Below, piece after piece: positions 61,501 to 64,000 of a DNA stretch of 64,000 nt. This DNA is from Mya arenaria (taxonomy: Eukaryota; Mollusca; Bivalvia; Myida; Myidae). The position numbers were made by a program, and so were the translations under genes. Location: the NCBI RefSeq assembly GCF_026914265.1, contig NC_069130.1, forward strand, positions 12,141,700 through 12,205,699, read 5' to 3'. Numbering within the stretch: the stretch's first letter is position 1; every line of letters starts with the position of its first letter. The notes beneath the pieces are model-generated. The model was not told where the DNA came from and made no database searches. It saw only the letters and a list, made by a program, of their open reading frames with translations.

Positions 61501-63942
61501 AATCTGCAAAAAATGCATGGTTGGTAGTGTAGTTAAACACTTGCAAAATCAAGCCATCTATTAGCCATCTATTATAAGTATCAGTTTGTATGACCTTAAT
61601 TTCACCTCATTACCAGAGGCTAAATATCTTGACACAAAACATTCAAAACCGTATCAGGGGCCATATTAAATAGCAACTCAGATTTAACTTATATTTAAGA
61701 GTAGAATCTGAGTGTTTGATTGGACTGTAAAAATAGCTGGCCAATACACTGAATGGAATCATTGAGCCATGTCTAAGGATAAGGATAAGAGTTTATTGAA
61801 TATAGTCCAAGGGGCACACATGCTTAGCCAAATTCTACTTTCCCTATCCAAGTTCCCTTATTTGTCCACTAATTTATGACCACAGGTGTACCACATAGTT
61901 ATTCTCACCTCCTTGTGAAAAGTTTTCCATGATCGCCTCGGTAAAACCTGTCACGTACAGCGCACACGCCAGTACATTCGCCACATAGAACAGGAAACCA
62001 ATACTGCCTCCAAACTCAGGGCCCAGCGCACGACTTATCATGTCTGGATGGGGTTAAGGAATTGCATAAATCTGATTTATTATAACAATAGAATCAACAT
62101 TTAAGGCATTCCAAAAATATATTGTAGCTTAAAAATGATAAAATGTATAGGTACACATGGACCACAACAAGCGCAAACAAGTCTTATCGTAATTATGACA
62201 AAAGCAAAATATATGACATCATCGTAAATTTCTTCACACTCAACATTGTGTGACTAAAAAAAGAATGGCAGCACACATGAACCACAAGATTTTAAGTTCT
62301 TATCATAATATGACAATAGCAAGAAATATGAGGTCATGGTGGAAAAAATGGTGGCATTCATGATGTTGTACTATTTTTAATGTTGTGAGTACTTTCCAGG
62401 TATTTTATTTTTCGTTGTTGTGTAAAACATGTTTAATATAGTCTGCCAATAACTAATACAGTATTTAGAATAAGCCCAAGTCGGCATCAGCCCTGCACTT
62501 GTAAAAAGCTTTTCGGGTTTGCTCAAATTCTGTTTTTTATACAGCAGGGCTTTTTGAAACCAAGCACTAATATAGGAAATAGAGCTTGTTCATTCAATTG
62601 TACATTCAATTTTTTTCTCTTATATTTTTATTTAACAATTATTTCAAAGACTGCTGATAACTCAAAAAAATATAGCTAAAAAATACTACAAGATCCATTT
62701 TTGCTTGATGCAGATCATATTTTGCTGTTTTGCAACAATGATGCTACAAAATAATGACCATCATGTGAACATGAATAATATAATAATAGCGGTAATTTAC
62801 AGCGAGGCCTCTATATACTAGTGAGAAAAATGAATTCATACTGGCCTACTTATGGGACAATATTCAAATTATCATGGGAAACGAACTGGTTACTCAGAAC
62901 ATAGGTTTTTAGCCAGGTTTTAAAAAGGGGGCAGCTATTGCAGAAAGCAGGCTGGGTGCTAAAGGGGAAAAGATCACATTATATCAGGGTGTAGAGTAAA
63001 TATATAATTAATTTGTCAACAAATGTAAGAAATGTTAAATTGAAGTAATTTAGATTTCAACTGCCAAATATATTAAGTTTGTATGTATTTTTAATCATAT
63101 AACAACTTTTTAAGACAAAACAAAGGCCCTATTTGATTATGTATTAAAAGTATTCAATCTTAAGACGGCAAAAGGGTGCACAGGCTGATGATAGGCAGAC
63201 TCATGTTATCAAAAAAGGTCAGGGTGCAACAACCCTCCTATAACTCGTAAGCTAATTCCCTTCTGAATACCAACTACTCAGTTAAATAGAATATTGACCA
63301 GTGATTTGGGGGGGGGATTTTTCCTTTCCCAAATAGAAAAAAATTGGGAGAGAAAAAAATCATGCCCAAATACCTTATACAATTGCAAGTACATGTATAC
63401 ATGTACTCAGACATTTTATGCATACACATTACTGTATTAAAGCTGGACTTGTAGATATCATTTGTTGTTGTTTTCCATATATGCATAACTTATCTACTCA
63501 TTCACAGAAAGTAATTGTATTTGTATGGTGCAGTCAAAACCCATTTGCTTGATATGCCAGAAATGCTTACATAGAGTACAACAAAATTGGTCCTTTGAGA
63601 CAACAAGGAAATCGTGTCAAGCATATCGAGCCAGCGGGGTTTTCGACTGTATTGGAAAAATATTAAGATTTGGGGGAAAAATGAACACAGTTTTTGCAAG
63701 GGGAAATAACCTTTAGAAGACAGTAAAACATTTCTTTTTAAAGAATATGGTATGTCATACTTTTTTCCAATGCTAAAAAGTACGCCATTTTTCTTGACAA
63801 AGGATACAATAGGCTCCACCCCCTTCCACCGCTCCATTGGTTGAAATGGCACAGATGCTGAACACTGTCAGTAACAGGATCAAGTAGGCCAATAGCATCT
63901 GGACAATGGTGATCAGAATGCCCGCCTGGCCAATCACGAGTC
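40552..63942 (-). CDS. SLC12A9: SLC12A9 copy 2, exons 2-12 (5' partial)
   Basis: Exons in gene order: 63942-63808, 62043-61909, 49983-49832, 48493-48334, 47452-47312, 45617-45506, 45092-44935, 44466-44384, 43307-43183, 42336-42144, 41709-40552. Every exon matches copy 1 in length and phase except exon 4 (one codon more, ADGAWW against TDGWW) and exon 12 (one codon fewer). Exon 1 should lie just beyond 64000. Markers: [86 protein letters not shown], ending HPVTSTTL. No stop or frame break was seen, so both paralogues look functional. Introns total over 20 kb against about 8.6 kb in copy 1; intron 3 alone is 11.9 kb and carries the 23-bp megasatellite. Coding sequence is far better conserved than introns, which suggests an old duplication under selection. 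Confidence 0.95.
42301..42650 (-). repeat. Triplicated start of exon 11 plus upstream intron
   Basis: The acceptor-side end of exon 11 with about 100 bp of intron recurs twice: at about 42434 and 42553 each time 'aagggaagtatgccagg' and 'aatactttggcctgaatatg'. The two extra copies are almost identical to each other, so the last step is recent. Each keeps an AG before the exon start but not the exon body. Confidence 0.88.
43581..43808. mobile_element. MITE, GGGGGCC termini
   Basis: Left end CAGGGGGCCATTTTAATAAA and right end TTCATTGAAACGGCCCCC form imperfect terminal inverted repeats of about 20 bp. Intron 9 of copy 2. Confidence 0.7.
43835..43993. mobile_element. MITE, CAGGGGCCATATT termini
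   Basis: Starts CAGGGGCCATATTCAATAA and ends with 'aatactggccca'. The interior has 'gactt.tatatttagctg.cc' and 'aaggataaggataaga'. A second copy lies at 61655-61815 in intron 3. Confidence 0.7.
44018..44090. mobile_element. Short MITE, TACAGTCGAACCC termini
   Basis: TACAGTCGAACCCCATTTGC at left, CAACAAGTTTCGACTGTA at right, only 73 bp. Same terminal family as 39317 and 63529. Confidence 0.75.
44640..44885 (-). repeat. Two tandem duplicates of the exon 8 3' half
   Basis: Downstream of exon 8 in copy 2. Both copies read GAS-RILEAL on minus. The copy at 44786-44862 keeps the GTGAG donor; the one at about 44665-44730 has it changed to GTAGAG. Neither has an acceptor or the first half of the exon. 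Confidence 0.88.
45686..45760 (+). mobile_element. tRNA-derived SINE head
   Basis: A box TAGCGCAGCCGGTAATC and B box GGGTTCAAATCCC at a normal tRNA spacing, but the middle is T-rich with no anticodon stem. Intron 6 of copy 2. Confidence 0.6.
46437..46890 (+). repeat. 30-bp minisatellite, ~14 copies
   Basis: Unit begins GACCCATCTACCATTGTGCT and ends TAAGGTATTT. A 10-residue period ([10 protein letters not shown]) keeps frames open on both strands. Variants alternate CCATCTACC and CCACCTACC. Intron 6 of copy 2. Confidence 0.93.
47255..47330 (-). repeat. Duplicated exon 6 donor region
   Basis: After the exon 6 donor (47312|47311) the end of the exon and its GT recur: GCCAATATGTCAGGTAGGGG appears again about 50 bp downstream, with two shorter CAGGTAGGGGCC copies between. 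In-frame use of the later donor would pass a stop (after GRGHYIR), so only the first can yield a full protein. Confidence 0.85.
47520..47930 (+). repeat. 49-bp minisatellite, ~8-9 copies
   Basis: Unit contains AATAGGCCTGTTGTTTTTAA, then TAGATTGCAAATACACACATTGCC. Copies differ by ATTGCC against TTAGC and by one-base T-run changes. Intron 5 of copy 2. Confidence 0.93.
48696..48988 (-). mobile_element. tRNA-derived SINE with target-site duplication
   Basis: Reads on minus. The 5' head (48988 to about 48914) is tRNA-Asn-like: acceptor GTCCGCC/GGCGGAC fully paired, A box TAGCTCAGTCGGTAGAG, loop CTGTTAA (GTT), T arm CCGGGTTCGATTCCCGG, but the anticodon stem is badly paired. A roughly 220-bp body follows, with 'cagaagttgtcagttccttg' in it. 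The 11-bp direct repeat AACAGGAGGGT flanks it (48685-48695 and 48989-48999). It is well preserved, so probably young. Intron 4 of copy 2. Confidence 0.88.
49445..49565 (-). mobile_element. MITE-like repeat (intron 4, copy 2)
   Basis: Reverse complement of the repeat at 29874-29998: on minus 'gccgttttggtatgat', 'gtgacccaatatg', 'tgaccagtcctgg', 'aatggcgttg'. Opposite orientation in the same intron number of the paralogue means two separate insertions. Confidence 0.7.
49618..49752. mobile_element. Palindromic MITE
   Basis: Left end ACAGGGTTAGTTAGGTGACC, right end GGGTACCTACTAACCCCGT, with inner mirrored ATATGGGATATACAGGGGC and GCCCCTTATATTCCATAT. Confidence 0.75.
51374..51832. mobile_element. 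Foldback-like element with tandem-repeat arms
   Basis: The left arm has repeated CCCATGGACAAAACCT units, then TTTTTGACTAGGTAGACAAA. The right arm has four to six 32-33 bp units (GATCTGGGATGTTTTGTCCA, then CCCTGTCAAAAT), then CAACCTAGTCTAAAATGGGG and GATGTTTTGTCCACAGCATG. The arms are inverted copies of each other around an AT-rich centre (about 51530-51600). Intron 3 of copy 2. Confidence 0.8.
53192..59110 (+). repeat. 5.9 kb megasatellite of a 23-bp unit (~257 copies)
   Basis: Head-to-tail units built from CATCAAGCCACTGTGGAC plus AAGCC; 5919/23 gives about 257 copies. Nearly every unit is 23 bp; rare length changes include a 6-bp gain near 55613, deletions giving 'aagccctaagcc' at about 56313, 57045 and 57625, and a 9-bp gain near 58627. 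The commonest variants are AAGCCC/AACCCC, GCCACT/GTCACT, CACTGTG/CACCGTG and CATCAAG/CATTAAG. Long plus-strand frames (1118, 590 and 474 codons) with a 23-residue period result only because the unit lacks stops; I do not call a gene. It lies in intron 3 of SLC12A9 copy 2 and ends sharply at 'tgtgcaattcgg'. Confidence 0.97.
59250..59362 (+). repeat. ~30-bp repeat x4
   Basis: Four units with CATGAATATTAATATACATT and 'tagtgccatt'. The first two are separated by an extra 'cggt'. Confidence 0.85.
60155..60310. other. GC-rich repeat-like patch, unidentified
   Basis: Contrasts with the AT-rich intron: 'gggttccctcagggttcta', 'gacccccttatgggtccagg', 'gcagcgcccttgtggagg'. It looks like an old interspersed repeat, but no ends are recognisable. 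The rest of 59363-61650 shows no exon. Confidence 0.35.
61655..61815. mobile_element. MITE, CAGGGGCCATATT termini (second copy)
   Basis: Resembles 43835-43993 along its length ('ccatattaaatag', 'tagctggccaat', 'ctaaggataaggataaga'). Intron 3 of copy 2. Confidence 0.65.
63529..63651. mobile_element. MITE, GCAGTCAAAACCC termini
   Basis: Left end GCAGTCAAAACCCATTTGC, right end GCGGGGTTTTCGACTGTA; inner 'aagcatatcgagcc' mirrors 'gcttgatatgcc'. Intron 2 of copy 2. Confidence 0.7.
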
Positions 63943-64000
63943 CTGAAATAGATTGAGATCGGTCAAAATATTATTTATTAATTATTGTATTTATAAACGT

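Overview
The window looks like nuclear DNA of an animal, most probably a bivalve or other lophotrochozoan mollusc (inference). It is AT-rich, with spliced genes of clear metazoan families, short introns full of MITE-like palindromes, tRNA-derived SINEs, non-LTR retrotransposons and many minisatellites. I saw nothing bacterial, no CRISPR array and no retroviral, LTR or capsid-bearing element.

Left part (about 0.3-12.7 kb): a HES-type Notch-effector repressor gene and tRNA-Asp/tRNA-Arg genes form a unit that is present twice. Unit 1 (about 290-3320) has the last two exons of an intact HES gene ending in WRPW; its first exons must lie before base 1. Unit 2 (about 8132-12735) has a decayed HES copy ending in WRPC. 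Five intact tRNA genes and several tRNA relics show that the two units have lost different tRNAs. Both HES 3' regions keep a K-box-like octamer.

Middle (about 13.1-20.9 kb): a minus-strand CR1/jockey-type LINE is split by a younger plus-strand APE-type LINE, which carries an RRM-type ORF1 and an endonuclease-RT ORF2.

Right part (22.5-64 kb): two complete-looking SLC12A9 (cation-chloride cotransporter family, CIP1) paralogues lie head to tail on the minus strand. Copy 1 (22478-33920) can be assembled as 12 exons coding for 947 residues. Copy 2 (exons 2-12, 40552-63942) has the same splice phases throughout and loses only its first exon beyond the right edge. Copy 2 is much longer because its introns hold tandem arrays, MITEs, a SINE, a foldback-like element and a 5.9 kb megasatellite of a 23-bp unit. 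Both copies also carry degenerate tandem duplicates of their own exon pieces (exons 7, 8, 11 and the exon 6 donor).

The most unusual items are the 23-bp megasatellite, which is stop-poor on one strand only; the degenerate exon-7 array; the HES-tRNA double unit; and a LINE whose ORF2 follows ORF1 in the same frame after a single TAG with no usable AUG. Exon borders were read by eye from GT/AG sites, phase and family resemblance; no alignment or transcript data were available.
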